This document shows, one piece after another, positions 48,985 through 58,692 of a stretch of DNA of 64,000 nucleotides. This DNA comes from Emiliania huxleyi CCMP1516. Taxonomy: Eukaryota; Haptophyta; Isochrysidales; Noelaerhabdaceae. Below the pieces are notes generated by a model. The model was not told the DNA's origin. It worked only from the letters and a program-made list of their open reading frames with translations, and did not search any database. Location of the stretch: the NCBI RefSeq assembly GCF_000372725.1, contig NW_005199045.1, forward strand, positions 185,261 to 249,260. The letters are read 5' to 3'. The position numbers and the translations under genes are program-made. The stretch's first letter is position 1, and each line of letters starts with the position of its first letter.

Positions 48985-50574
48985 TCAAGCACTCTCCAGC
49001 CCGTGCGCCCACACCTCGATCTTCTTTGGCAGCAGCTGGTTCGACTCGTCCTCTCCGTGGCCTAGGCGGCCATATTCAGCCTTGCCCCAGGTGAAGACGG
49101 CGCCGTCAGCGGTGAGGGAGAGGTTGAGGTCGCCTCCCAACGACGTAGCGACGACGCGCTGGCCAGCCAACGCCTCGACCTTCTTAGGCAGCGGCTGGTT
49201 CTGCTGGTCGCCGTGGCCCAGCTGGCCATAGGCTCCAAAGCCCCAGCTCCAGACGCTGCCGTCGGCGGCGAGGGCGAGGCTGTGGAAGCGTCCAGCCGAC
49301 ACAGCGACGACGCGCTGGCCAGCCAAGGCCTCGACCTTCTTAGGCAGCGGCTGGTTCTGCTGGTCGCCGTGGCCCAGCTGGCCATAGGCTCCAAAGCCCC
49401 AGCTCCAGACGGCGCCGTCGGCGGCGACGGCGAGGCTGTGGCTGTATCCAGCCGACACAGCGACGACGCGCCGCCCAGCCAGCGCCTCGATCTTCTTGGG
49501 CAGCGGCTGCCTCTGCTCGTCGCCGTGGCCCAACCGGCCAAGGTCTCCGCGGCCCCAGCTCCAGACACTGCCGTCGGCGGTGATGGCGAGACTGTGGTCC
49601 TCTCCAGCCGACACAGCGAGAACGCGCTGGCCAGCCAAGGCCTCGACCTTCTTGGGCAGCAGCTGGTTCGACAGGTCCTCTCCGTGGCCCAGGCAGCTAT
49701 GCTCTCCCTCGCCCCAGCTCCAGACAGCTCCGTCGGCGGTGATGGCGAAGCTGTGGCTATCGCCAGCCGACATAGCGACGACGCGCTGGTCAGCAAAGGC
49801 CTCGATCTTCTTCGGTAGCGGCTGGGTCTGCTGGTCGTCGTGGCCCAGCTGGCCAGAGGCTCCACTGCCCCAGCTCCAGACGGCGCCATCGGCGGTGAGG
49901 GCGAGGTTGTGGTCGCGTCCCGTCGAGACGGCGACGACGCGCCACCCAGCAAAGGCCTCGATCTTCGTCGGTTGCAGCTGCTGCTGCGCGTCGCCGTGGC
50001 CCAGCTGGCCACAGTAGCCACTGCCCCAGCTCCAGACAGCACCGCCGGCAGTGAGAGCGAGGCTGTGCGCGGCGCCAGCCGACACATTCACGGCGCGCTC
50101 ACCCATCGAGGGGAGGCGGGTCGGCGTGTTGAGCCGCGTCACGCCCTCGCCGTGGCCGAGCAGGGCTGGAGAGTAGGACGGCGCACAGCCGCACGACGAG
50201 AGCCGCCCCTCCCCGTCGATGAAGAGGCTGTGCCGACCGCCTGCCGCCGCCCTCGCCGGCGGGTTGGACTCGCACAGCAATGCGGCGAAGCACAGCCACC
50301 GCACGGCGCAGCCCTCGCCCTCCGACTGCGCCGGCAGCTCGATGCCGCGCTCTCGCGCCCACAAGCGGATGCCCTCCAGCGCAAGCGAGGCGTGGAAGAG
50401 GAGCGAGACGGCCGCGGCGCGAGCGATGTCGACGGGGTCGCAGCGAGAGACGACGCGCACAAGTAGGTCGGTGGGGAGGTCGAGGAGGCGGGCGGGCGGC
50501 GGCGTGCTCGGCGAGGGAGCGGCGGTGGCGGCGGTGGCGAGGCGGCGCGAGCGGCGGCGCGGCGGTTTGGACAT
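48985..50574 (-). CDS. F-box protein with RCC1-type beta-propeller repeats
   Basis: Probable substrate adaptor of an SCF ubiquitin ligase or a RCC1-like scaffold. ATG 50574, one exon, 529 residues. N-terminus: basic, NLS-like (SKPPRRRSRRLATAAT). Then an F-box-like helix bundle (LLDLPTDLLVRVVSRCDPVD, AAAVSLLFHASLALEG). From about residue 110 on, seven RCC1 repeats with the core SAG-x-x-HSLALTADGAVWSWG and G-QLGHGD signature, enough for one propeller. Repeats 5 and 6 are almost identical in DNA (156-bp period), so a recent tandem duplication. The RCC1 beta-wing residues are not evident, so Ran-GEF activity is unlikely. TGA 48985-48987. The gene sits between the family C fragments and the mannosidase gene. 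Confidence 0.9.
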   Translation of the reverse strand: MSKPPRRRSRRLATAATAAPSPSTPPPARLLDLPTDLLVRVVSRCDPVDIARAAAVSLLFHASLALEGIRLWARERGIELPAQSEGEGCAVRWLCFAALLCESNPPARAAAGGRHSLFIDGEGRLSSCGCAPSYSPALLGHGEGVTRLNTPTRLPSMGERAVNVSAGAAHSLALTAGGAVWSWGSGYCGQLGHGDAQQQLQPTKIEAFAGWRVVAVSTGRDHNLALTADGAVWSWGSGASGQLGHDDQQTQPLPKKIEAFADQRVVAMSAGDSHSFAITADGAVWSWGEGEHSCLGHGEDLSNQLLPKKVEALAGQRVLAVSAGEDHSLAITADGSVWSWGRGDLGRLGHGDEQRQPLPKKIEALAGRRVVAVSAGYSHSLAVAADGAVWSWGFGAYGQLGHGDQQNQPLPKKVEALAGQRVVAVSAGRFHSLALAADGSVWSWGFGAYGQLGHGDQQNQPLPKKVEALAGQRVVATSLGGDLNLSLTADGAVFTWGKAEYGRLGHGEDESNQLLPKKIEVWAHGLESA

Positions 50575-50620
50575 CGCGAGAAAAAGTATTTAAAAAGTAC
50601 AGCGCGGCGTTTCACGAAAG

Positions 50621-50621
50621 C

Positions 50622-50652
<31 letters not shown>
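50621..50652. repeat. (CTG)n trinucleotide repeat
   Basis: About 10 CTG units just upstream of the F-box/RCC1 start on its template side. Confidence 0.95.
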
Positions 50653-50655
<3 letters not shown>

Positions 50656-50853
50656 ACGTCTTCGGTCCCCGCGGGAAGCCCCGCGCATAGGAGAACAACG
50701 TCTGTCCCACACACACACAGACGCGCACATACATCATGCTCGGGCACACCCCACAGTGTAGTGGTGTGAGTACACAATGGGCAATATGCAGCTCCATCCT
50801 CGCCCCCGTCGTCAACAACTCGCGGAGACACGCCGCAGTCCACGCCACAACTC

Positions 50854-51209
50854 TCACGTGGAGGTCTGGCTGGGCGACTGGCGCAGCCGCGCCCCTGCGC
50901 GAGAAGGCGCCTTGAGCACGTGCTCAGAGCTGTCCCGGGTGGCGCCGTGCACGCGCCTCAGCTTCTCCTCGATCTCCAGCATCCGCCCCTTCCGCTCTTC
51001 GCGCAGCGAGGCTCTCCGCTCCGGGGCCCGGCTGCCGGCGCGCTTTGCCCAGCGGCTGGAGAAGGGGCTCTGGCTGCGGCCGACGTAGCGGCGGGCGCTT
51101 TTCGGGGCGAGCCGGGCTTGCCTCTGCGCCGCGCGCGCCCTCATCTGCTCGAGCGCCGCCTGCTCCTGCCCCTGCAGCTGCGCGACGAGCGACGCGACTT
51201 TGGCTTGCT

Positions 51210-51243
<34 letters not shown>

Positions 51244-54200
51244 CGCCGCCTCGGCGCCGCGCGGGAAGATGCGCAGCGGGTGCGCCTGTGTGGGTTCGGG
51301 TCGGGGGGGTGGGTGGGGGGTCTCTGGCCCCAAAGGGCAAGCCGAGCCCTTGGCGACGTTGCCTCCGTGTTGAAGACCCACCCGTCTAGCGGGAGGAGGG
51401 TCGGAGGGGCAAAGTTGAGAAAGAGGTACTTTAGCGTCTCGGCGAGCCAAAAGGTGGGCATGTCGTCCCGCCGCCTCGACGGCTGTGCGTACACGTCGTC
51501 GAGGGAGGTGTACGCGCCTACCGCACCACCACCGGGACTGAACCCACACCGGGTTTGGTACTATGGAGGTATGGTACTAAGTGCAGGCGCCGTCCGAGGC
51601 GCGCGATCCCGCGCGAAACGCGGCAAACCTGACGAGCGGGATTAATTAATGGTTAATTAATGGTTAATTAATGGTTAATTAATGGTTAATTAATGGTTAA
51701 TTAAAGGCGGCAAACCTGACCGGGTGGGCGGACGGGTTGGCTGGTGAGTGAGTTGGAGCCTACGAGAGGAGAGAGGAGAGAGAAATGGAAATGGGTAAGG
51801 GAAGGAAGAGGAAGAGAGGCACGCGCACATGTCCCATGCGCGCGNNNNNNNNNNNNNNNNNNNNNNNNNNNNNNNNNNNNNNNNNNNNNNNNNNNNNNNN
51901 NNNNNNNNNNNNNNNNNNNNNNNNNNNNNNNNNNNNNNNNNNNNNNNNNNNNNNNNNNNNNNNNNNNNNNNNNNNNNNNNNNNNNNNNNNNNNNNNNNNN
52001 NNNNNNNNNNNNNNNNNNNNNNNNNNNNNNNNNNNNNNNNNNNNNNNNNNNNNNNNNNNNNNNNNNNNNNNNNNNNNNNNNNNNNNNNNNNNNNNNNNNN
52101 NNNNNNNNNNNNNNNNNNNNNNNNNNNNNNNNNNNNNNNNNNNNNNNNNNNNNNNNNNNNNNNNNNNNNNNNNNNNNNNNNNNNNNNNNNNNNNNNNNNN
52201 NNNNNNNNNNNNNNNNNNNNNNNNNNNNNNNNNNNNNNNNNNNNNNNNNNNNNNNNNNNNNNNNNNNNNNNNNNNNNNNNNNNNNNNNNNNNNNNNNNNN
52301 NNNNNNNNNNNNNNNNNNNNNNNNNNNNNNNNNNNNNNNNNNNNNNNNNNNNNNNNNNNNNNNNNNNNNNNNNNNNNNNNNNNNNNNNNNNNNNNNNNNN
52401 NNNNNNNNNNNNNNNNNNNNNNNNNNNNNNNNNNNNNNNNNNNNNNNNNNNNNNNNNNNNNNNNNNNNNNNNNNNNNNNNNNNNNNNNNNNNNNNNNNNN
52501 NNNNNNNNNNNNNNNNNNNNNNNNNNNNNNNNNNNNNNNNNNNNNNNNNNNNNNGACCTCTGTCTTGAGGATGCCCTCCTACGTTGAGTACAACAAGACT
52601 ATCCTCTGGACCTCTGTCTTGAGGATGCCCTCCTACGTTGAATACAACAAGACTATCCTCTGGACCTCTGTCTTGAGGATGCCCTCCTACGTTGAATACA
52701 ACAAGACTATCCTCTGGACCTCTGTCTTGAGGATGCCCTCCTACGTTGAATACAACAAGACTATCCTCTGGACCTCTGTCTTGAGGATGCCCTCCTACGC
52801 TGCTGAGTACGCCACCATGAGGGGTGTGGAGACGGGTGTCGTGCAGTGCAGTCGGAGCACCGCGTGAGGACGAGGGGGGTACGAGCACAGCTGAGCACAG
52901 TGGAATGCGGCTGAAGACGGATCAGCTGAGCACGCGTGTCCTCTCGAGCGCGGGTTGGAGGACACGGACCCGCGCAGCGCTAGCTGGGGTGCATGCATGC
53001 GCCTTCCCGCTTCTAGTGTTGCCGGCCGCGACCTCCTCGTGCCCCTCTCCCCTGGGGACGACTCCGTGGTGCAGCGCCACGGCGATGGTGCCCGGCCTGG
53101 GGTGAGGTGAGGTGGGGGTCAACCCCACCACGCATCACCGTGCGTGATGCTGAAGGGTCGGGGTGCAGAGGGATGCGTCCTCGCGAGCGCCCAGTCGGAA
53201 GACACGGCTGAGGAGGCCGGAGGAGAGGAGAGGGGAGAGAGGAGAGAGGAGAGGGGAGAGAGGAGAGGGGAGAGAGGAGAGGGGAGAGGGAGCGAGAGGA
53301 GAGGGAGCGAGAGGAGAGAGAGAGAGTCGGAACACACGGGTGCTGCCCCTTCCCCTTCTAGGCATCGCTTCTAGGCGGGCCGGGCAGGAAGCAGGCAAGG
53401 TGGTCCATCTTGAGAATCTTTGAGAAGAGCGGCTTGTCGGAGGGGGCGCGGGGGGCGCCCGCCGCCGAAGCGCCGCCCGCCGGCCTGCCGCGGCGGCCGT
53501 TCATCGAGGCCTAGAAGCGAATCGCTCCCCATCTCTCTCCCCCCCTCTCCCCGCCTCCCCCCCCCTCTCTCGCCATCTCTCGCCACCTCTCGCCACCTCT
53601 CGCCACCTCTCGCCCTCTCGCCCCCTCTCGCCCCCTCTCTTCTCCCCCCCTCTCTCCCCCTCTCCCCCCCCTCTCTCCCCCTCTCTCCCCCTCTCTTGAG
53701 GCCTAGATGCGGACTGCAGCATCTCCCCATCTCTTCCCCTTCTCTCCCCATAACGCACTCTCCTCGGCGAGGAAGGTGCGGCCGTGCTCCCTCGGCACGA
53801 GCAGCTGCTGCTCTATCTCGAGCAGCGCCGCTTTGAACATCGCGCCCGCCGTCGGGCGCAGCCGCGGGTCGAGGATGGCCGTCTTTGCGAGGTACTCGTA
53901 GTAGGAGTCGCCCATAGCGCCGAGGGAGACGCGGCCGGTGGGGTGGGCGCCGCCGCTCGACTGTGTGGGCCGGGCGGGGGGGGGGGGGGGGGGGCTCGGC
54001 CCTCCGGCGGGGCGCTGCGGGGCACCCGGACACGAGCAGGAGCTGACGCGGCAGTCAAAGTGCAAGGCACAGTGCACGTGGGGGAGTTGGGTGCATGCTC
54101 ATAGCGCGTCATTGAGTCGCGAAGTCAGCGGCGGGAGCCCTGTGGCTTGCGCTGTGCTGGAGCCGTCGGTGCCGTGGGCTGGGCGATGTGAGGCTCGCCG

Positions 54201-54684
54201 CACCTGCCCCTGGCTTCTTGAGGCTGACGGAAGGCAGCGGGAAGCGGCCAGGCACAAAGGCCGTGTTGAGCGCCTCCCCGAGCTGCTCCGCCTTGCGGAG
54301 GAAGAGCCTGTCGCCGGAAAGTGCATGCGCGGAGAGCAGCCCGCCCAGGCCGCGGATCGTCATCTCGAAAGTCGAGACCGACCGCGCCTCGCGGCCGGCG
54401 GGCGTGTAATCAATCTCCTCGACGATCGAGCGCGCCTGCTTGAACTCGGCCGTCAGGTTCATCAGCCAGAGGGTGTCCAAACAGTCGATCGCCATCATGC
54501 CCACGGAGCCCCAGTCGTTGACGCCGCGGTGCGAGAGGGGCCTGAGCGAGTCGAAGCCGCGTGCGTGCTTGTAGTAGGCTGCCCAGGTCGAGCGGCCCTC
54601 CTCGCGGACGGCGTTCGCCGCCTCGGCGAGGCTGTCCGGCATGGGTGGCAGCGCACCAGCTACGGCGGCGGCGGCAGCCAGCAT
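50854..54684 (-). CDS. GH47 class I alpha-1,2-mannosidase, exons on both sides of the assembly gap
   Basis: Trims mannose from N-glycans in the ER/Golgi. Exon 1 (54684 to about 54205) reads ANAVREEGRSTWAAYYKHA, DELRPLS-like SLRPLSHRGVNDWGSVGMM, AIDCLDTLWLMNLTAEF and STFEMTIRGLGGLLSAH. Exon 2 (about 53965-53770): GRVSLGAMGDSYYEYLAK. Exon 3 (about 53513-53392): LFSKILKMDHLACFL. Exon 4 from 53096: PGTIAVALHHGVVPRGEG. The middle exons fall in the N gap. Then, about 51500-51360: RRRDDMPTFWLAETLKYLFL and GWVFNTE, spliced through a GC-AG intron to AHPLRIFPRG, the NTEAHP calcium-site motif. The N-terminus starts with an Ala-rich signal-anchor candidate. Unusually, about 120 more residues follow (AEQAKVASLVAQLQGQEQAA and a basic tail) with coiled-coil character to the stop at 50854. 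Confidence 0.85.
51641..51704. repeat. 11-bp tandem repeat, TTAATTAATGG
   Basis: About 5.5 copies, AT-rich in a GC-rich context, bordered by direct copies of GCGGCAAACCTGAC (51620-51633 and 51707-51720). Confidence 0.95.
51845..52554. other. Assembly gap (710 N)
   Basis: Run of N. It begins in a GA-rich stretch and ends inside a 54-bp minisatellite, which probably caused it. Missing exons of the GH47 gene should lie here. Confidence 1.
52555..52798. repeat. 54-bp minisatellite, about 4.5 copies
   Basis: Unit begins GACCTCTGTCTTGAGGATGC and ends ACTATCCTCTG; copies differ by one or two bases. Being 18 codons long it keeps every frame open, so the frames across it are not evidence of a gene. 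Confidence 0.95.
53215..53330. repeat. GA-rich low-complexity tract in a GH47 intron
   Basis: GAGAGGGGAGAGAGGAGA-type repeats. Confidence 0.9.
53525..53700. repeat. CT-rich low-complexity tract in a GH47 intron
   Basis: CTCTCGCCAC and CCCCCTCTCT-type repeats between exons 2 and 3 of the mannosidase. Confidence 0.9.
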
Positions 54685-56009
54685 GGCGAGCCGCGATGTT
54701 AGGCCGGCGGCGTTGCCGGCAGGACAGAGACTATCCTCGAAACGATTGACGCGGCGTCCCGCCCGTGCCGCCCAGACCGAGGCGTCCTGCGCCCGATTGA
54801 GCGGCTTCCGTGGCCCCGTCCGTGGAGAGAGGGTGCCTGCAGCTCCCCGGCGAGGCGCTGGACCGATCCTGTCGCACTGCGCCTCCGGCGCGGCTGTCGC
54901 CGCGGCCTTGTGTCGCAGGTCCGGCGGGCGCCCACTTGGGTCGGCGGCACTCTCCCTCCGAGACGGGCTGGCTCATCCGCGTCGTCTCTTACGGCTGTGC
55001 GGCTACCTCGCCGGCTCGCCGCGCACGCGACTCGCTCGTCGCGCGTTCCTCAGGTTGCCCTCCGCAGCCTTGCGCCTCGCTTGTCGGCGCTGTCGGGACG
55101 CGCAGGCTGCCCCGCGCCTTGGCGCGACCCGCCGAGTGCGGTCGGGTCAGCTGCGCCCGAGCACAACGCGTGGGCGCGCCAGCCCGAGCACTGCGAGCTC
55201 CCTCCACGGCTTGCGCGCACGCACGGCCTGCCCTGCGCCTTTGACGAGCACCGCATCCGACTGTAGGTATGACCGAGTTCCTCCCTCCTGGTCGCGGCGA
55301 GTGAGCGGGAAGACGGAGTGAGCGAGGAGCAGTGCGCGCCGCCGTCGCGTCCTGCACACTTGTGCTCGCACAGCGGCGTGCGGGAGGAGAAACGCAGTCT
55401 AGCGGCTCACCACCTCTCCCAGCGCAGCGCTTGTCAGCCGCCCTCCCATCAGGCACGCCCCGCCATCGGGCCTGCCCGTCCCCACGCTTCCGTCGTCGCC
55501 GCCGTCGCCACCGTCTCCCGTGCTTCCGTCCCCTCCGCCGCCCGCGTCGCCTCCGCCCTCACGGCCACCGCGGAGCCCACCCTCTCCCTTGCCTCCGCCA
55601 CCCGCCCGCCCCCGCCGTCGCGCCGCCGCCTCGCAGCCCACCGCCACCGAGCCCGCCCCCGCCATCGCCACCACCACCCTCACCACAGCCGCCCCCGCCA
55701 CCGCCCAGCACGTGTGTATCGCACGTGGATCCCCGCGTGCACGGCGCTGTGTCGGAAGATAGGGTGTGTGGCAAGGATGCGGCAAGGTGCTCCCTGTCAA
55801 AGACAAAGTGGAGTCGGGGGTGAGCAATAAACCTGTCCACAGTTTATAATGTCACAGCTGAGGCAAGGGGCAGTGATAACGGATACCGCCAGCTCGGCTT
55901 GATGAGGTTACCAGCGCCGAATACTTTTTGAGGGAGATGGACTCGGAGATCGCAAGGAAACTTCCATCTTCGCGCGAGCTCGGAAAGTTCGCGCGAGCGA
56001 GATCCACTC
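54685..56009. other. 1.3-kb region without a confident gene
   Basis: Several overlapping open frames on both strands. One plus frame ends with a protein-like tail (HNAWARQPEHCELPPRLART, ending at 55264-55266) and has GWLIRVVSYGCAATSP, but no domain is recognisable and composition is extreme. 55480-55720 is a CCGCC-rich low-complexity tract. The upstream exon of the mannosidase, if any, would lie here. AATAAA occurs at 55826-55831. Confidence 0.4.
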
Positions 56010-58532
56010 TTGACGGTCATGCGTGCTCTGCGGTCGCAAGCAGCAAGCGCGTGTGACGACGCCGCCGAGGCCGCACCTCCGCCCCCCGATGGCGACGAGC
56101 GGCGACAACAGTTCCGCTGGGCCGAGAGGAACGCCGCCTCATTGCCGGCCTTCCGAGGCTCCGGAGAGGAAGAGGCTGACTCTCCACCTCGTCCGTCGCC
56201 ACAACGAGTGCTGTTCGACAATGCGGGGTGCGAGGTTGCACCGCCCGCGGAGCAACGGCGACCCTCCACGCGGGCGGGATCCGCACTCAAGTGCAGCGGC
56301 TGCGGCGGCGACCACCCCCTCGCGATGTGTCGGCACTATAAAGGGCGGGTGAGGATCGAGCACGAGGACGCGCGCCAGCCGTCGCCAGCAGAGCTTGTGA
56401 TGCTGCGCCGCGAATCCAGGCCGTTGGTCGTGCGTGGCAAGGTGCAAAAAATTTCAGGAAGTGGCTTGCTCTGCTACTTCCGCGCAACCGGCGCAGGGCT
56501 GCAGAGATTGGGCCTGATGCGCGGCCACAGTGCCGCGAACATACCGCAGCTGCTGAGGCGCTCCCTGGCGCAGTTCTTCCGCACCGCCATCTCCGATCGG
56601 GCGATGGTTGGAGCGGGGGAGGGCGCGGTGCCGATCGACCTCCACCTTGGGTACGATGGCCGCAGCAGAGCGCAGCTGGCAGCCGAGGCGGCGGGTGGCG
56701 GCTCCGCCGTGGCGGGCATGGGAGGCAGCGACATGAGCGTAGGGATCGCGTACGTGCACGACGTGGACGTGTACACGTTCATCCCCTCGGTCGTGCTCTG
56801 GGGGTTGCGGGGCCGATGCGGGCGGCGGCCACCCGCAGACGAGCTTGAGCTACTCGACTCTGCCACGCAGCTTGGGCCCTCTGGGGCCAAAGGCCGCATC
56901 GACTTGGTCTGGGCGCCGCCGGAGTCGCGCTTGGAGGTGGGGCACTATGATCTGGCGCTTCTCGATCCCGAGGAGCGCGCAAAGTCCGAGCACCCAGTGG
57001 CGCGGGCGCGGGCAGAGGCGCGGGCAGAGGTGAGGCGCCTGGCGCAGCAGCGGGCGTACGAGCAGCGGCGCGTCGCCGAGGCGGCGCGCGCGGCGGAGGA
57101 GGCAGCCGCCGCCGCAGCGAGACGCGAGCGCGACGCACGTGGCGGCGGTGGACGCGGCGCACGTTCGGCGCAGCCGAGGGGCGCCGTCGCCACCTCCACC
57201 GCTGGCCCTGCCGCCGCCGCCCGCCGGAGCAGCCGCCAGTTGGCTCTGGCGGGAGGCGCCACGCCGCAGCCAGAGCGGCCCCCTCCCGCCGCCGCAAACT
57301 GGTCCCTTTCAGGCGGCGCCCCCTCCGGCGCGTCCTCCGCCTCGCTGAAGCCGTGCGAGCTCTCCGACCGCTTCGACTCGGAGGACGAGGCTGACGGCCA
57401 CTTCCTAAATCCGCACTTGGACGCCGAGGCGGCGTCGCGGCCGGCCTCGCTTGAGGAAGAGGGCGCGGAGGGCGTTGTGGACGACATCACGATGCGGATC
57501 GACACGGACGAGGCCGAGCAGCCGCGGCGAGACCCAGACCGTGGCCCCACCGATGCCGACGCCGCCACCGAAGCCGAGGGCGGCGACAGTGGCGACGACG
57601 GCGACGACGAGGACGGCCCGTCCCCAGGAGCCGGTGCAGCCTGCTCGGCGGCGGCCGCCGCAGCCACGCGCGTGCCTTCCTCTGCGCCGCCGGTCGTGCC
57701 GCCTGCTGGGCCGGCAGAGAAGCCCCGGCCCACAGCCTTCATGAAGACTGCGGCCGCCTTCCCAGCCAGGGCAATCTTTGTGACGCTCGGGCTGATAGCG
57801 ACGGTGGGCACCTTCCCCAGGCTGCTCTCCCTGTCCGCTCAGGTGGCTGACCCAACGGGCTGCGCCGGGGCGGCCACGATTCAGCCTCGCTTCCACAGGT
57901 ACGTCTCGACGCCTGCGGGAGTGAACGTGGACTCGGTCCCGTTCATGCACGGCCAAAGCAGCAGCGCCCTGCGGGAATCGCAGTCAGCTGCAGACATGGA
58001 GGCGTGCGGCGCGGCTTTCCTCGACTGGCTACGACTGGACGCGCCCGATCGCGGCCTCCGCCGTAGCCGAGCGATCGGCCAGCGCCTCTGCCGCCCGCGC
58101 CATCGCCGTCGGCCGTACCGTCGAGCAAGGCATCGCCTCCGTCAAGTGCGCTGCCTCGTCTCGCACGGCCGGCGCTCTCCTGGCCGGCGCGCGAGACGCC
58201 TGCGCCGCCCTCGACTACGACTGGACGCGCCCGATCGCGGCCTCCGCAATGCAGCGCTGCGGTCGGTGCAGAGTGGCCGTGCGCGTACGGCGTCGTACGC
58301 GCACGGCCGCTCTGCCTCAGTGGCGTGCGGCTTGGGCCAACTGAGGTCGCTCTCCGACCTCGCTCGCCGAGCTCACAACCCGGCGCGAGCCGCATCGAGT
58401 GGAAGTTCGACTTCAGCTGCCGCGAGTGGATGGACTGCCTTGTCGAGTGCGAGCAGTTGGGCTCCGCCGGGAGCTTGTGGTGCAACATGTTCTCTGGGGG
58501 CCAGCAGACGCAAGCGCGCGAGCGCGTGTTGA
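56010..58532 (+). CDS. Hypothetical zinc-knuckle-like protein with acidic and membrane segments; probable frameshift near the 3' end
   Basis: Frame from 56010 (ATG at 56019 is also possible). Residues about 93-105 form CSGCGGDHPLAMC (C-x2-C-x3-H-x4-C), a CCHC-like knuckle. A globular region follows (LVVRGKVQKISGSGLLCYFR, FFRTAISDRAMVGAGEGAVP, VGIAYVHDVDVYTFIPSVVL). Then an Ala/Arg/Glu coiled stretch, an acidic region (about 480-545) and a hydrophobic segment AIFVTLGLIATVGTF near 590. From about 58026 the sequence reads better in another frame (YDWTRPIAASAVAERSASAS, TVEQGIASVKCAASS). The first copy of an internal 33-bp repeat has four extra bases (TGGC) relative to the second, which explains the shift. 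Family unknown; I considered an OTU-like protease but cannot support it. Confidence 0.5.
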   Translation: MTVMRALRSQAASACDDAAEAAPPPPDGDERRQQFRWAERNAASLPAFRGSGEEEADSPPRPSPQRVLFDNAGCEVAPPAEQRRPSTRAGSALKCSGCGGDHPLAMCRHYKGRVRIEHEDARQPSPAELVMLRRESRPLVVRGKVQKISGSGLLCYFRATGAGLQRLGLMRGHSAANIPQLLRRSLAQFFRTAISDRAMVGAGEGAVPIDLHLGYDGRSRAQLAAEAAGGGSAVAGMGGSDMSVGIAYVHDVDVYTFIPSVVLWGLRGRCGRRPPADELELLDSATQLGPSGAKGRIDLVWAPPESRLEVGHYDLALLDPEERAKSEHPVARARAEARAEVRRLAQQRAYEQRRVAEAARAAEEAAAAAARRERDARGGGGRGARSAQPRGAVATSTAGPAAAARRSSRQLALAGGATPQPERPPPAAANWSLSGGAPSGASSASLKPCELSDRFDSEDEADGHFLNPHLDAEAASRPASLEEEGAEGVVDDITMRIDTDEAEQPRRDPDRGPTDADAATEAEGGDSGDDGDDEDGPSPGAGAACSAAAAAATRVPSSAPPVVPPAGPAEKPRPTAFMKTAAAFPARAIFVTLGLIATVGTFPRLLSLSAQVADPTGCAGAATIQPRFHRYVSTPAGVNVDSVPFMHGQSSSALRESQSAADMEACGAAFLDWLRLDAPDRGLRRSRAIGQRLCRPRHRRRPYRRARHRLRQVRCLVSHGRRSPGRRARRLRRPRLRLDAPDRGLRNAALRSVQSGRARTASYAHGRSASVACGLGQLRSLSDLARRAHNPARAASSGSSTSAAASGWTALSSASSWAPPGACGATCSLGASRRKRASAC
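58029..58247. repeat. 33-bp direct repeat, 186 bp apart
   Basis: Copies at 58029-58061 and 58215-58247 (start CTACGACTGGACGCGCCCGA). The spacing is 62 codons, so it duplicates protein sequence in frame. Confidence 0.9.
58268..58315. repeat. Inverted repeat with 4-nt loop
   Basis: 22-bp arms (GCAGAGTGGCCGTGCG...) with one mismatch around GCGT. Confidence 0.9.
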
Positions 58533-58692
58533 AACGGACGCTCCATAGCAACACTCGAGATACACTCGAAGGGGGGTACACGTTTTTTTATTCGGGTTTG
58601 GGCCCAAGAGTACACTCTTGGCGACGAAACCGAAGACGGTTGGCCCCGGGGTGGTTTTATGTATGTAAAAGAGGAATGCAGAAGATTGGACA

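Noticed and set aside
51701-52888. Long open frames spanning the N gap
   Set aside because: Most of their length is N, and the rest is a 54-bp minisatellite that is open in every frame.
54641-55321. Arg/Ala-rich plus-strand frame over the mannosidase start and beyond
   Set aside because: It overlaps the GH47 first exon antisense and shows only compositional bias.
56010-57000. OTU-type cysteine protease in the zinc-knuckle-like protein
   Set aside because: GSGLLCYFR only loosely recalls D-G-x-C-L-F-R, the preceding Asp is missing and no convincing catalytic His strand was found.
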